Source: Streptomyces sp. SID13726
GTDB taxonomy: Bacteria; Actinomycetota; Actinomycetes; Streptomycetales; Streptomycetaceae
Reading direction: 5' to 3'
Assembly: GCF_010548375.1 (NCBI RefSeq)
Contig: NZ_JAAGLY010000008.1
Location: forward strand, 330,216 to 394,215
DNA length: 64,000 bases
The position numbers and the translations under genes are program-made. The notes beneath the pieces were generated by a model that was not told where the DNA came from, searched no databases, and saw only the letters and a list, made by a program, of their open reading frames with translations. Below are positions 8,442-17,838 of this stretch, one piece after another. The number at the start of each line of letters is the position of its first letter. The first letter of the stretch is position 1.

Positions 8442-10691
8442 TCACGGCCCCGAGAGCCGGAAGTCCAGTGCCGTGCAACGCCGTCCGGCGGACACCGTGC
8501 GCACCGCCTGGCCGATCGCCTTGCGCGAACCGACGAGGACGACCAGCTTCTTGGCCCGGGTGACCGCCGTATAGAGCAGATTCCGCTGAAGCATCATCCA
8601 TGCGCTGGTGGTGACGGGGATCACGACGGCGGGATATTCACTCCCCTGTGAACGGTGGATGGTCACCGCGTACGCGTGTGCCAGCTCGTCCAGCTCGTCG
8701 AATTCGTACGGGACCTCCTCGTCCTCGTCCGTCAGCACCGTGAGGCGCTGGTCGACCGGATCGAGCGAGGTGACCACGCCCACGGTGCCGTTGAAGACGC
8801 CGTTGGCGCCCTTCTCGTAGTTGTTGCGGATCTGGGTGACCTTGTCGCCGACCCGGAAGACCCGGCCGCCGAACCGCTTCTCGGCGAGGTCGGGGCGGCC
8901 CGGGGTGATGGCCTGCTGGAGCAGGCCGTTGAGCGTGCCGGCGCCCGCGGGGCCCCGGTGCATGGGCGCGAGCACCTGGACGTCCCGGCGCGGGTCGAGC
9001 CCGAACTTGGCCGGAATCCGACGGGCCGCCACGTCCACGGTGAGCCGGCCGACCTCCTCGGTGTCGTCCTCGACGAAGAGGAAGAAGTCCTTCATGCCGT
9101 CGGTGACGGGGTGCTGCCCGGCGTTGATGCGGTGCGCGTTGGTGACGACACCGGACTGCTGGGCCTGCCGGAACACGCGCGTGAGGCGGACGGCGGGGAC
9201 GGGTCCCCCTTCGGCGAGCAGATCCCTGAGCACCTCCCCCGCGCCGACGCTGGGCAGCTGGTCGACGTCCCCGACGAACAGCAGGTGGGCGCCCGGCGGC
9301 ACCGCCTTGACCAGCTTGTTGGCGAGCAGCAGGTCCAGCATGGACGCCTCGTCGACGACCACCAGGTCGGCGTCGAGCGGGCGGTCCTTGTCGTAGGCCG
9401 CGTCGCCGCCGGGCTTGAGCTCCAGGAGGCGGTGGACGGTGGAGGCGTCGGCGCCGGTGAGTTCGGCGAGGCGCTTGGCGGCCCGCCCGGTCGGGGCCGC
9501 GAGGACGACCTTCGCCTTCTTGGCGCGGGCCAGCTCCACGATCGAGCGCACGGTGAAGGACTTGCCGCAGCCGGGGCCACCGGTGAGGACGGCAACCTTC
9601 TTGGTCAGCGCGAGCCGGACGGCGGCCTCCTGCTCGGGGGCCAGCTCCACGCCCGTACGGGACTTGAGCCAGCCGAGCGCCTTGTCCCAGGCCACGTCCC
9701 GGAAGCCCGGCATCCGGTCCTGGTCGGTGCGCAGGAGGCGCATCAGCTGGGCGGAGAGGGAGAGTTCGGCGCGGTGGAAGGGGACGAGGTAGACGGCGGT
9801 GACCTCGTGGCCGTCGGGGCCGGGGAGCTTCTCGCGTACGACCCCGGGCTCGCCCGACTCCTCGTCCGGCAGGGCGAGTTCGGCGAGGCACTCGATGACC
9901 AGGCCGGTGTCGACCTGGAGGAGCTTCACCGCGTCGGCGATCAGCTGTTCCTCGGGGAGATAGCAGTGGCCCTGGTCGGTGGACTGCGAGAGGGCGTACT
10001 GGAGGCCGGCCTTCACGCGCTCCGGGCTGTCGTGCGGGATGCCGACGGACTGGGCGATCTTGTCGGCGGTGAGGAAGCCGATGCCCCAGACGTCGGCGGC
10101 GAGCCGGTAGGGCTGGTTCTTGACGACCGAGATCGAGGCGTCGCCGTACTTCTTGTAGATGCGCACGGCGATCGACGTGGACACCTCGACGGTCTGGAGG
10201 AAGAGCATGACCTCCTTGATCGCCTTCTGCTCCTCCCAGGCGTCGGCGATCTTCTTGGTCCGCTTGGGCCCGAGCCCCGGGACCTCGATGAGCCGCTTCG
10301 GCTCCTCCTCGATGATCGTCAGGGTGTCGATGCCGAAGTGCTGGGTGATGCGGTCGGCGAAGACCGGGCCGATGCCCTTGACCAGGCCCGAGCCGAGATA
10401 GCGCCGGATGCCCTGGACGGTGGCCGGGAGCACGGTCGTGTAGTTCTCCACGGTGAACTGCTTGCCGTACTGCGGATGCGAGCCCCACCGGCCCTCCATC
10501 CGCAGGGACTCCCCCACCTGGGCGCCGAGCAGCGCGCCGACGACGGTGAGCAGGTCGCCGGCGCCCCGGCCGGTGTCGACCCGGGCGACCGTGTAGCCGT
10601 TCTCCTCGTTGGCGTACGTGATCCGCTCCAGCACGCCTTCGAGCACGGCGAGCCGCCGTTCGCCCGTGGAGTTCCCCGCCTGATCGGTCAT
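8442..10691 (-). CDS. recD2: ATP-dependent DNA helicase, RecD2 family (SF1B)
   Basis: A 749-residue superfamily 1B 5'-3' DNA helicase of the RecD2/TraA type. It has an N-terminal OB-like region and helix-hairpin-helix segments (GLGPKRTKKIADAW), then the motor core: Walker A GGPGCGKS near residue 370, Walker B VVDEAS, and the C-terminal motif HRSQGSEYP that couples ATP to DNA. RecD2 proteins exist in bacteria without a RecBCD partner and are linked to DNA repair. Start is the ATG at 10689-10691. It is divergent from rbsR and stands alone. Confidence 0.92.
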   Translation of the reverse strand: MTDQAGNSTGERRLAVLEGVLERITYANEENGYTVARVDTGRGAGDLLTVVGALLGAQVGESLRMEGRWGSHPQYGKQFTVENYTTVLPATVQGIRRYLGSGLVKGIGPVFADRITQHFGIDTLTIIEEEPKRLIEVPGLGPKRTKKIADAWEEQKAIKEVMLFLQTVEVSTSIAVRIYKKYGDASISVVKNQPYRLAADVWGIGFLTADKIAQSVGIPHDSPERVKAGLQYALSQSTDQGHCYLPEEQLIADAVKLLQVDTGLVIECLAELALPDEESGEPGVVREKLPGPDGHEVTAVYLVPFHRAELSLSAQLMRLLRTDQDRMPGFRDVAWDKALGWLKSRTGVELAPEQEAAVRLALTKKVAVLTGGPGCGKSFTVRSIVELARAKKAKVVLAAPTGRAAKRLAELTGADASTVHRLLELKPGGDAAYDKDRPLDADLVVVDEASMLDLLLANKLVKAVPPGAHLLFVGDVDQLPSVGAGEVLRDLLAEGGPVPAVRLTRVFRQAQQSGVVTNAHRINAGQHPVTDGMKDFFLFVEDDTEEVGRLTVDVAARRIPAKFGLDPRRDVQVLAPMHRGPAGAGTLNGLLQQAITPGRPDLAEKRFGGRVFRVGDKVTQIRNNYEKGANGVFNGTVGVVTSLDPVDQRLTVLTDEDEEVPYEFDELDELAHAYAVTIHRSQGSEYPAVVIPVTTSAWMMLQRNLLYTAVTRAKKLVVLVGSRKAIGQAVRTVSAGRRCTALDFRLSGP

Positions 10692-10753
10692 GATCCGACG
10701 CTACCCCCGGGGTCTGACATCACGATCCGGTATCAGGGTCTTGCCTCTGGCCG

Positions 10754-10801
10754 TGTAATCGATTCCAATCCTCGGTACACGAAGTCGTGTAATCGATTCC
10801 A
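10754..10801 (+). promoter_or_regulatory. Two identical LacI-type operators in front of the ribose operon
   Basis: TGTAATCGATTCCA occurs twice, at 10754-10767 and 10788-10801, start to start 34 bp (about three helical turns) apart. The core AATCGATT is palindromic with a central CG, the hallmark of LacI-family sites. Both copies lie in the 128-bp gap between the helicase gene and rbsR, the second ending 18 bp before the rbsR start. RbsR is the obvious candidate to bind them, cooperatively, and to repress the whole operon including itself. Confidence 0.85.
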
Positions 10802-10819
10802 CGAGGAGGTGGAGCGGCG

Positions 10820-11884
10820 ATGGCGAGCATCAAGGACGTCGCTGCCGAGGCGGGGGTGTCCGTCGCCACGGTGTCGCGGGTCCTCAACGACCATCCGTCG
10901 GTCAGCGCGGACGCACGCACGCGTGTGCTGGCCGCCGTCGAGACGCTGGGCTACCGCCCGAACGCCGTCGCCCGCTCCCTGCGCACCGACCAGACCCACA
11001 CCCTCGGCCTGGTCATCAGCGACGTCATGAACCCGTACTTCACCGAGCTGGCCCGCTCCGTCGAGGAGGAGGCCAGGGCGCTCGGCTACAGCGTGATCAT
11101 CGGGAACGCCGACGAACGGCCCGACCTCCAGGACCACCACGTACGGAACCTGCTGGACCGCCGGATCGACGGACTGCTGGTCTCCCCCACCGACGGCGGC
11201 TCCCCGCTGATGCTGGACGCCGTGCGGGCGGGGACGCCGATGGTGTTCGTGGACCGGTGGATCCCGGGGGTGGCCGTGCCGGTGGTCAGGGCCGACGGGC
11301 GGGCCGCCGTACGGGATCTCGTGGCCCATCTGCACGGGCTCGGGCACCGCAGGCTCGCGATCATCGCCGGGCCCGCCGCCACCACGACCGGCCAGGAGCG
11401 CGTGGCCTCCTTCCGGGACGCCCTCGGGCAGTTCGGCCTCGAACTGCCCGACGCCTACATAGGGCAGGGCGACTTCCAGGCCGAGAGCGGACGGCGGGTC
11501 ACCGAGGGCTTCCTCGACCTGCCCGAGCCGCCCGAGGTCGTCTTCGCGGCGGACAACCTGATGGCGCTCGGCGCCCTGGACGCCGTACGCGCGCGTGGGC
11601 TGCGGGTACCCGAGGACCTCGCGCTCGCCGCGTTCGACGACATCCCGTGGTTCGTGCACACCGATCCGCCGATCACCGCGATCGCCCAGCCCACGGGCGA
11701 GCTGGGCCGGGCCGCCGTGCGCGCGCTCGTCGACCGCATCGAGGGGCGGCCGCCCGAGTCGGTCACCCTGCCCGCCCGGCTCGTCGTACGGCGGTCGTGC
11801 GGCGAGAGCCCTGCCTCGGAGAACCCCACCCCCGTGAACCCCACCCCTGCGAACCCCACCCCTGTGCAAAGGAGCACGTCGTGA
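10820..11884 (+). CDS. rbsR: LacI-family repressor of the ribose operon
   Basis: A 354-residue LacI/GalR regulator. The N-terminal helix-turn-helix (IKDVAAEAGVSVATVSRVLN) and hinge (YRPNAVARSL) precede a periplasmic-binding-protein-like sensor domain. It is the first gene of the ribose operon, shares a 4-bp GTGA overlap with rbsA, and has twin operators upstream, so it is probably an autoregulated ribose-responsive repressor. The C-terminal tail is odd: a 15-bp tandem DNA repeat at 11821-11866 encodes NPTPV-NPTPA-NPTPV beyond the normal end of the domain. GGAGG at 10805-10809 precedes the ATG. Confidence 0.92.
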   Translation: MASIKDVAAEAGVSVATVSRVLNDHPSVSADARTRVLAAVETLGYRPNAVARSLRTDQTHTLGLVISDVMNPYFTELARSVEEEARALGYSVIIGNADERPDLQDHHVRNLLDRRIDGLLVSPTDGGSPLMLDAVRAGTPMVFVDRWIPGVAVPVVRADGRAAVRDLVAHLHGLGHRRLAIIAGPAATTTGQERVASFRDALGQFGLELPDAYIGQGDFQAESGRRVTEGFLDLPEPPEVVFAADNLMALGALDAVRARGLRVPEDLALAAFDDIPWFVHTDPPITAIAQPTGELGRAAVRALVDRIEGRPPESVTLPARLVVRRSCGESPASENPTPVNPTPANPTPVQRSTS

Positions 11885-13407
11885 GCAACGAGGACGAGTT
11901 GCTGCGCATCGAGGGCATCCGGAAGTCCTTCCCCGGCGTGGTCGCGCTCGACGGCGTCGACTTCGATCTGCGCCGGGGCGAGGTGCATGTGCTGCTCGGC
12001 GAGAACGGCGCCGGCAAGAGCACGCTGATCAAGATGCTGTCGGGCGCCTACCACCCCGACGAGGGCCGGGTCCTGGTGGACGGCGAGGAGGTGCACATCC
12101 GCGGGGCGCAGGACGCCGAGCGGCTGGGCATCGCCACCATCTACCAGGAGTTCAACCTCGTCCCCGACCTGACGGTCGCCGAGAACATCTTCCTGGGCCG
12201 CCAGCCGCGCCGCCTCGGGATGATCGACCGGAAGACCATGGAGGCCGACGCCGAGGTGCTGCTCAAGCGCGTCGGCGTGAACGTGTCGCCACGCGCGCGT
12301 GTGCGGGAACTCGGCATCGCCCGGCTCCAGATGGTCGAGATCGCCAAGGCGCTCAGCCTGGACGCGCGCGTGCTGATCATGGACGAGCCGACCGCCGTGC
12401 TCACCTCCGAGGAGGTCGACAAGCTCTTCGCCATCGTGCGCACCCTGCGCGAGGAAGGCGTGGGGATCGTCTTCATCACGCACCACCTGGAGGAGATCGC
12501 GGCCCTGGGCGACCGGGTCACGGTGATCCGCGACGGCAGGTCCGTCGGACAGGTCCCGGCCAGCACGCCCGAGGACGAACTCGTACGCCTGATGGTGGGG
12601 CGGTCGATCGAGCAGCAGTACCCGAGGGAGCGCGGCGACACCGGGGCGGCCCTGCTCAAGGTCGAGGGCCTCACGCGCGACGGCGTCTTCCACGACATCA
12701 GCTTCGAGGTGCACGCCGGAGAAGTGGTCGGCATCGCCGGGCTGGTCGGGGCCGGTCGTACCGAGGTGGTGCGGGCCGTGTTCGGGGCGGACCCGTACGA
12801 CAAGGGGGCCGTGAAGGTCTCCGGGGCCGCCCTGAAGGGGCATGACGTGGGCGCGGCCATGGCGGCCGGGATCGGGCTGATCCCCGAGGACCGCAAGGGG
12901 CAGGGCCTGGTGCTCGACCAGTCGGTCGAGGAGAACCTGGGCCTGGTGACCATGCGGTCCGCCACGCGCGCGGGGCTCGTCGACCTCAAGGGGCAGCGGG
13001 AGGCGGCCGAGCGGATCGCGCGGCAGCTGGGTGTGCGGATGGCCGGACTCCAGCAGCACGTCCGTACGTTGTCCGGCGGCAACCAGCAGAAGGTCGTCAT
13101 CGGCAAGTGGCTGCTCGCCGACACCAAGGTGCTGATCCTCGACGAGCCCACGCGCGGGATCGACGTCGGCGCCAAGGTCGAGATCTACCAGCTCATCAAC
13201 GAACTCACCGCGGCGGGCGCCGCCGTCCTCATGATCTCCAGCGATCTGCCCGAGGTGCTCGGCATGAGCGACCGGGTCCTGGTGATGGCCCAGGGCCGGA
13301 TCGCCGGCGAACTCGACGCCGACGAGGCCACGCAGGACTCCGTGATGGCACTCGCCGTCAGCACGAACACCGTCAAGACCGAGAAGGAGGCCCCCCGTGG
13401 CCACTGA
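11881..13407 (+). CDS. rbsA: Ribose ABC transporter, ATP-binding subunit
   Basis: A 508-residue protein with two ABC domains, as in all RbsA/MglA/XylG sugar importers. The first Walker A is GENGAGKST (about residues 40-48); the second domain has a degenerate P-loop (GLVGAGRTEV) but an intact signature LSGGNQQK near residue 397, the usual asymmetry of this family. It powers ribose uptake through the fused permease encoded next. GTG at 11881 has GGAG at 11870-11873 and overlaps the rbsR stop by 4 bp; its own end overlaps the next gene by 11 bp, so translation is coupled. Confidence 0.94.
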   Translation: MSNEDELLRIEGIRKSFPGVVALDGVDFDLRRGEVHVLLGENGAGKSTLIKMLSGAYHPDEGRVLVDGEEVHIRGAQDAERLGIATIYQEFNLVPDLTVAENIFLGRQPRRLGMIDRKTMEADAEVLLKRVGVNVSPRARVRELGIARLQMVEIAKALSLDARVLIMDEPTAVLTSEEVDKLFAIVRTLREEGVGIVFITHHLEEIAALGDRVTVIRDGRSVGQVPASTPEDELVRLMVGRSIEQQYPRERGDTGAALLKVEGLTRDGVFHDISFEVHAGEVVGIAGLVGAGRTEVVRAVFGADPYDKGAVKVSGAALKGHDVGAAMAAGIGLIPEDRKGQGLVLDQSVEENLGLVTMRSATRAGLVDLKGQREAAERIARQLGVRMAGLQQHVRTLSGGNQQKVVIGKWLLADTKVLILDEPTRGIDVGAKVEIYQLINELTAAGAAVLMISSDLPEVLGMSDRVLVMAQGRIAGELDADEATQDSVMALAVSTNTVKTEKEAPRGH

Positions 13408-15334
13408 CACGCTCAAGGGCGGGGCGAGCGCGGGTGGTCTGCGCCGTCTCCTGCTCGACAACGGCGCGCTGACCGCGCTGATCGTCCTCGTCGTCGCCAT
13501 GTCGGCGCTGTCCGGCGACTTCCTGACCACCGACAACCTGCTCAACGTCGGCGTCCAGGCCGCCGTGACCGCGATCCTCGCCTTCGGCGTGACCTTCGTG
13601 ATCGTCTCGGCGGGCATCGACCTGTCGGTCGGCTCGGTGGCGGCCCTGTCGGCCACCGTGCTCGCCTGGAGCGCGACACAGCACGGGGTGCCGGTCTTCA
13701 TAGCGGTCGTCCTCGCCGTCGTCACCGGCATCGCGGCCGGACTCGTCAACGGCTTCCTGATCGCGTACGGCAAACTCCCGCCGTTCATCGCCACGCTGGC
13801 GATGCTCTCGGTGGCCCGCGGTCTGTCGCTGGTGATCTCCGAGGGCTCCCCGATCGCCTTCCCCGACTCGGTCTCGCACCTCGGTGACACGCTCGGCGGC
13901 TGGCTGCCGGTGCCCGTGCTCGTCATGGTCGTCATGGGGCTCCTCGCGGCCTTCGTGCTGGGACGGACGTACATCGGCCGCTCCATGTACGCGATCGGCG
14001 GCAACGAGGAGGCGGCCCGGCTCTCCGGCCTCCGGGTGAAGAAGCAGAAGCTCGCCATCTACGCGATGTCCGGTGTCTTCGCCGCCGTCGCGGGTGTGGT
14101 GCTCGCCGCCCGGCTCTCCTCGGCGCAGCCGCAGGCCGCCGACGGCTACGAGCTGGACGCCATCGCGGCGGTCGTGATCGGCGGTGCCTCGCTCGCGGGC
14201 GGCACCGGCAAGGCGTCCGGGACGCTGATCGGCGCGCTGATCCTCGCGGTGCTCAGGAACGGCCTCAACCTGCTGAACGTGTCCGCGTTCTGGCAGCAGG
14301 TCGTCATCGGTGTCGTCATCGCGCTCGCGGTGCTGCTCGACACCCTGCGCCGCAAGGCCGGGGCGACCCCGGTGAGCGGGGCCTCGCAGGGCGGCAAGGG
14401 GCGGCAGGCGGCGACGTACGGGCTCGCGGCCGTGGTGACCGTGGCGATCGTCGGCGCGACCTCGTTCCTGCACAACGGCTCGTCCTCGTCGGCGAACCCG
14501 AAGGTGGGCCTGTCGCTCTCCACCCTCAACAACCCCTTCTTCGTGCAGATCCGGGCCGGTGCCCAGGCCGAGGCGAAGAAGCTGGGCGTGGACCTGACCG
14601 TCACCGACGCCCAGAACGACGCCTCGCAGCAGGCCAACCAGCTCCAGAACTTCACCAGTTCGAACCTCGGCGCGATCATCGTCAACCCGGTGGACTCGGA
14701 CGCGGCGAGCAACTCCGTGAAGGCGGCCGACAAGGCGAAGATCCCCGTCATCGCGGTGGACCGGGGCGTCAACAAGGCGTCCGTGGACGCCCTCGTGGCC
14801 TCCGACAACGTGGCCGGCGGTGAACTCGCCGCCAAGAGCATCGGCGAGAAGCTCGGCGGCAAGGGCAAGATCGTCATCCTCCAGGGCCAGGCGGGCACTT
14901 CGGCGGCGCGGGAACGCGCACAGGGATTCGCGCAGGGCCTCAAGGCCTACCCGGGCATCCAGGTGGTCGCCCAGCAGCCCGCCGACTTCGACCGCACCAA
15001 GGGCCTCGACGTGATGTCGAACCTGCTCCAGGCCCACCCGGACGTCCAGGGCGTCATCGCCGCCAACGACGAGATGGCGCTCGGCGCGATCAAGGCGCTG
15101 GGCTCCAAGGCCGGGAAGTCGGTCTCGGTGGTCGGCTTCGACGGCACGCCGGACGGGCTGACCGCGGTGAAGGACGGCACGCTGTACGCGTCGGTCGCGC
15201 AGCAGCCCTCGCAGCTGGGCAAAATCGCGGTGGACAACGCGCTGAAGGCCCTTGAGGGCAAGAAGGTCGAGGAGACCGTGAAGGTGCCGGTGAAGGTGGT
15301 CACGAAGGAGAACGTGGCCGGTTTCACGGGCTGA
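13397..15334 (+). CDS. rbsC: Fused ribose ABC permease and substrate-binding protein (RbsC-RbsB)
   Basis: A 645-residue protein joining two normally separate subunits. Residues 1-330 are a BPD_transp_2 permease with about nine or ten membrane helices (AGIDLSVGSVAAL, IGGNEEAARLSGL). An additional hydrophobic helix follows at about 338-358. Residues 368-645 are a ribose-binding protein (KVGLSLSTLNNPFF, DRGVNKASVDALV, GFDGTPDGL) without its own signal peptide. The extra helix would carry the binding domain to the outside and tether it to the channel. GTG at 13397 has AAGGAGG at 13384-13390. The frame is uninterrupted, so this is a true fusion. A 'bifunctional' protein of this kind is known in other Streptomyces. 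Confidence 0.92.
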   Translation: MATDTLKGGASAGGLRRLLLDNGALTALIVLVVAMSALSGDFLTTDNLLNVGVQAAVTAILAFGVTFVIVSAGIDLSVGSVAALSATVLAWSATQHGVPVFIAVVLAVVTGIAAGLVNGFLIAYGKLPPFIATLAMLSVARGLSLVISEGSPIAFPDSVSHLGDTLGGWLPVPVLVMVVMGLLAAFVLGRTYIGRSMYAIGGNEEAARLSGLRVKKQKLAIYAMSGVFAAVAGVVLAARLSSAQPQAADGYELDAIAAVVIGGASLAGGTGKASGTLIGALILAVLRNGLNLLNVSAFWQQVVIGVVIALAVLLDTLRRKAGATPVSGASQGGKGRQAATYGLAAVVTVAIVGATSFLHNGSSSSANPKVGLSLSTLNNPFFVQIRAGAQAEAKKLGVDLTVTDAQNDASQQANQLQNFTSSNLGAIIVNPVDSDAASNSVKAADKAKIPVIAVDRGVNKASVDALVASDNVAGGELAAKSIGEKLGGKGKIVILQGQAGTSAARERAQGFAQGLKAYPGIQVVAQQPADFDRTKGLDVMSNLLQAHPDVQGVIAANDEMALGAIKALGSKAGKSVSVVGFDGTPDGLTAVKDGTLYASVAQQPSQLGKIAVDNALKALEGKKVEETVKVPVKVVTKENVAGFTG

Positions 15335-15400
15335 CGACGGCACACGGGCGGGCAGTTGACCGACTGCCCGCCCCGAGTCACTGACTAGGGGAGTCACTTC

Positions 15401-16306
15401 ATGTACGACTACGACCTGCTGGTCGTAGGGTCGGCCAACGCCGACCTGGTGATCGGTGTGGAACGGCGGCCGGGCGCCGGCGAGACCGTGCTCGGCTCGG
15501 ACCTGGCCGTGCACCCCGGCGGCAAGGGCGCCAACCAGGCTGTCGCGGCGGCCCGGTTGGGCGCCCGTACGGCGTTGCTGGCGCGCGTCGGCGACGACGG
15601 CCACGGCAGGCTGCTGCTGGAGTCGCAGCGGGCGGCCGGGGTGGACACGGTGGGGGTGCTGGTGGGCGGGGCGCCGACGGGGGTCGCGCTGATCACCGTG
15701 GACCCGTCGGGGGACAACAGCATCGTGGTGTCGCCGGGCGCCAACGGGCGGCTCACCCCGGGTGACGTACGGGCCGCGGTCAGCCTCTTCCACGCCTCCC
15801 GGGTGGTCTCGGCGCAGCTGGAGATCCCGCTGGAGACGGTCGTGGAGGTCGTACGGAATCTCGCTCCCGGGAGCCGGTTCGTGCTGAATCCCTCGCCGCC
15901 GCAGCCGTTGCCCACCGAGGTGCTGGCCGCCTGCGACCCGCTGATCGTCAACGAGCACGAGGCGAAGGTGATCCTCGGGGACGCCTGTGTGAGCGACGCG
16001 CCGGAGGACTGGGCGCGGCTGCTGCTCGCGAAGGGGCCGAGGTCGGTGGTGGTGACGCTGGGTGCCGAGGGGTCGCTGGTGGCCTCCTCGTCCGGGGACG
16101 TGACCCGGGTGGCCTCGGTGAAGGTGGACGCCGTGGACACGACGGGGGCCGGGGACGCCTTCACGGCGGCGCTGGCGTTCCGGCTGGGGGCCGGGGCGTC
16201 CTTGGCCGACGCGGCTTCGTACGCGTCCCGGGTCGGGGCGGTCGCGGTGACCCGGGAGGGCGCGCAGGACTCCTTCCCGACCGCGGAGGAGGTCTCGGCG
16301 CCGTGA
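15401..16306 (+). CDS. rbsK: Ribokinase
   Basis: A 301-residue PfkB-family sugar kinase that phosphorylates ribose to ribose 5-phosphate after uptake. The substrate-binding motif GGKGANQAV (residues 40-48) and the catalytic signature DTTGAGDAF (about 246-254, base D252) are intact. The gene follows the transporter after 66 bp, with GGGGAG before the ATG, and overlaps rbsD by 4 bp. Confidence 0.94.
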   Translation: MYDYDLLVVGSANADLVIGVERRPGAGETVLGSDLAVHPGGKGANQAVAAARLGARTALLARVGDDGHGRLLLESQRAAGVDTVGVLVGGAPTGVALITVDPSGDNSIVVSPGANGRLTPGDVRAAVSLFHASRVVSAQLEIPLETVVEVVRNLAPGSRFVLNPSPPQPLPTEVLAACDPLIVNEHEAKVILGDACVSDAPEDWARLLLAKGPRSVVVTLGAEGSLVASSSGDVTRVASVKVDAVDTTGAGDAFTAALAFRLGAGASLADAASYASRVGAVAVTREGAQDSFPTAEEVSAP

Positions 16307-16692
16307 AGAGGTCCGGAATACTGAACCGTCATCTCTCGGGCGCGATAGCCGAGTTGGGCCACGGCGACGGGGTGCTGGTCTGCGACGCCGGCATGCCGAT
16401 CCCGGCCGGGCCGCGCGTGGTCGACCTGGCCTTCCGGGCCGGGGTGCCGTCCTTCGCGGAGGTCCTGGACGGGCTCCTCGACGAGCTGGTCGTCGAGGGG
16501 GCCACGGCGGCGGCGGAGGTCCGCGACGCCAACCCGGCGGCCACCGCCCTCCTGGACGCCCGCTTCCCCGGACTGCACCTCGTCTCCCACGAGAAGCTCA
16601 AGGAGCTGTCGGCGGGGGCACGGCTCGTCGTCCGCACCGGCGAGGCACGGCCGTACGCGAACGTCCTGCTGCGCTGCGGGGTCTTCTTCTGA
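16303..16692 (+). CDS. rbsD: D-ribose pyranase
   Basis: A 129-residue RbsD/FucU protein that interconverts the pyranose and furanose forms of ribose so that ribokinase can use it. The family's N-terminus (LNRHLSGAIAELGHGD, with the catalytic histidine) and C-terminal VRTGEARPYANVLLRCGV are present. GTG at 16303 overlaps the rbsK stop, so it is the last gene of the ribose operon; a hairpin follows at 16735-16766. Two 14-bp direct repeats (CTGATTCTTCCGGC) lie between stop and hairpin. Confidence 0.94.
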   Translation: MKRSGILNRHLSGAIAELGHGDGVLVCDAGMPIPAGPRVVDLAFRAGVPSFAEVLDGLLDELVVEGATAAAEVRDANPAATALLDARFPGLHLVSHEKLKELSAGARLVVRTGEARPYANVLLRCGVFF

Positions 16693-16732
16693 TTCTTCCG
16701 GCCCTGATGCTTCGCTGATTCTTCCGGCATGT

Positions 16733-16772
16733 TTCGAGGGGCCCGGTCCGTCGACCGAGCCCCTCGGGTTTT
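16733..16772 (+). terminator. Terminator of the ribose operon
   Basis: CGAGGGGC-CCGGTC pairs with GACCG-AGCCCCTCG across a four-base loop region, followed by GGGTTTT. It lies about 40 bp after the rbsD stop. Confidence 0.75.
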
Positions 16773-16911
16773 CCCCTCCACGCCAGGACCCCTCGCGATC
16801 CCCCCAGATCCCCCTCCAAGAGTCCTGACACCGAGTACGACCGGTGGGGTGGGGGGAGGGTTGTACGGTTCCCCGGATTTTTTTGTCAGTGCCCGCCCCT
16901 ACTGTTCCCCC

Positions 16912-17778
16912 ATGACTCCTGAGGAGATGCGGAACAAGTTACGTCCCTTCCGGGACAAGGCGCTCGCGCGGGGGATTGCCGTCGGGGACGTGGAGCGGTG
17001 GATGGACACCGTGCGGCCGTGCGTGACGTTGGCGGAGGGTGGGGACGGGGAGGTCGTGGGGCGGTTCGGGGGGCCGTTGATGCTGCCTGTGGGGATGGCG
17101 CATCCCTTCCATCCCTTCGTCGCCGCCATCGATCTCGCGGCGCTGCCCGCCGGGGCGACGGATCTTCCGCTGCCGTCCGAGGGGCAGTTGCTGCTGTTCG
17201 CCTATCCGGAGAACTTCGGCGACGAGCACGACATGGGGAACGTGGTGTACGTCCCCGCGGGGACCGCCGTGGAGGAGCGGGACAAGGAGGGGTGGCACTG
17301 GTTCGACCTCGACGAGGAGTACCAGGAGGTCTTCGCGCAGTTTCCGCAGGAGGCCCTGAGGGCGACGGCCGACGTGTCGTTGCCGTACCACCACTGGGTC
17401 GAGATGTCCGAGGAGCCCCGCTGGGTGCCGATTCCCGGGCATCCGCGCTCCGAGGAGCTGGCCGCGGTGTGGATCGAGGCCCATGACGACATCGCCTCCC
17501 CCGGGCAGCTCCAGCTCGGCGGGTACGCCGATCAGGAGGCCGTCGACACGGACCCGGTCGCGTATGCCGCGTGGTGCGCGGCCAAGGAGGCGGCGGCGGG
17601 GCGTTGGGGCGGTGGTGAGCCGGTGTCGGGCGATCCCGCGGACTGGGTGCTGCTCGCCGACTGGAACCCCTGGATCGACGGCCTGGAGGGCGCCACCGTC
17701 CACTGGACGATCCAGCGCACCGACTTGACCGCCCGGCGCTTCGACCGCGCCTTCACCATGGTGTTCCGGAATCCCTGA
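16912..17778 (+). CDS. DUF1963 family protein
   Basis: A 288-residue cytoplasmic protein of the DUF1963 (YwqG-like) family. Family features visible are the FGGPLMLP segment, GQLLLFAYPENFGDE, the late HPRSEELAAVW, and LLADWNPW near the end. It has no signal peptide or membrane helix. The biochemical role of the family is unknown. ATG at 16912 is chosen because the family similarity begins there; the frame is open further upstream but is the terminator region of rbsD. The gene stands alone and ends at a perfect hairpin shared with the convergent next gene. Confidence 0.75.
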   Translation: MTPEEMRNKLRPFRDKALARGIAVGDVERWMDTVRPCVTLAEGGDGEVVGRFGGPLMLPVGMAHPFHPFVAAIDLAALPAGATDLPLPSEGQLLLFAYPENFGDEHDMGNVVYVPAGTAVEERDKEGWHWFDLDEEYQEVFAQFPQEALRATADVSLPYHHWVEMSEEPRWVPIPGHPRSEELAAVWIEAHDDIASPGQLQLGGYADQEAVDTDPVAYAAWCAAKEAAAGRWGGGEPVSGDPADWVLLADWNPWIDGLEGATVHWTIQRTDLTARRFDRAFTMVFRNP

Positions 17779-17838
17779 CCCGGTCCGGCAGGCAATTAAG
17801 AACAATCTCAGCCGGGACCAGGGGACAGCGCTCCCACA

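Noticed and set aside
13373..15958. 861-codon minus-strand frame opposite the ribose transporter
   Set aside because: Opposite to rbsC-B and rbsK, which have clear families; no ribosome site or domain.
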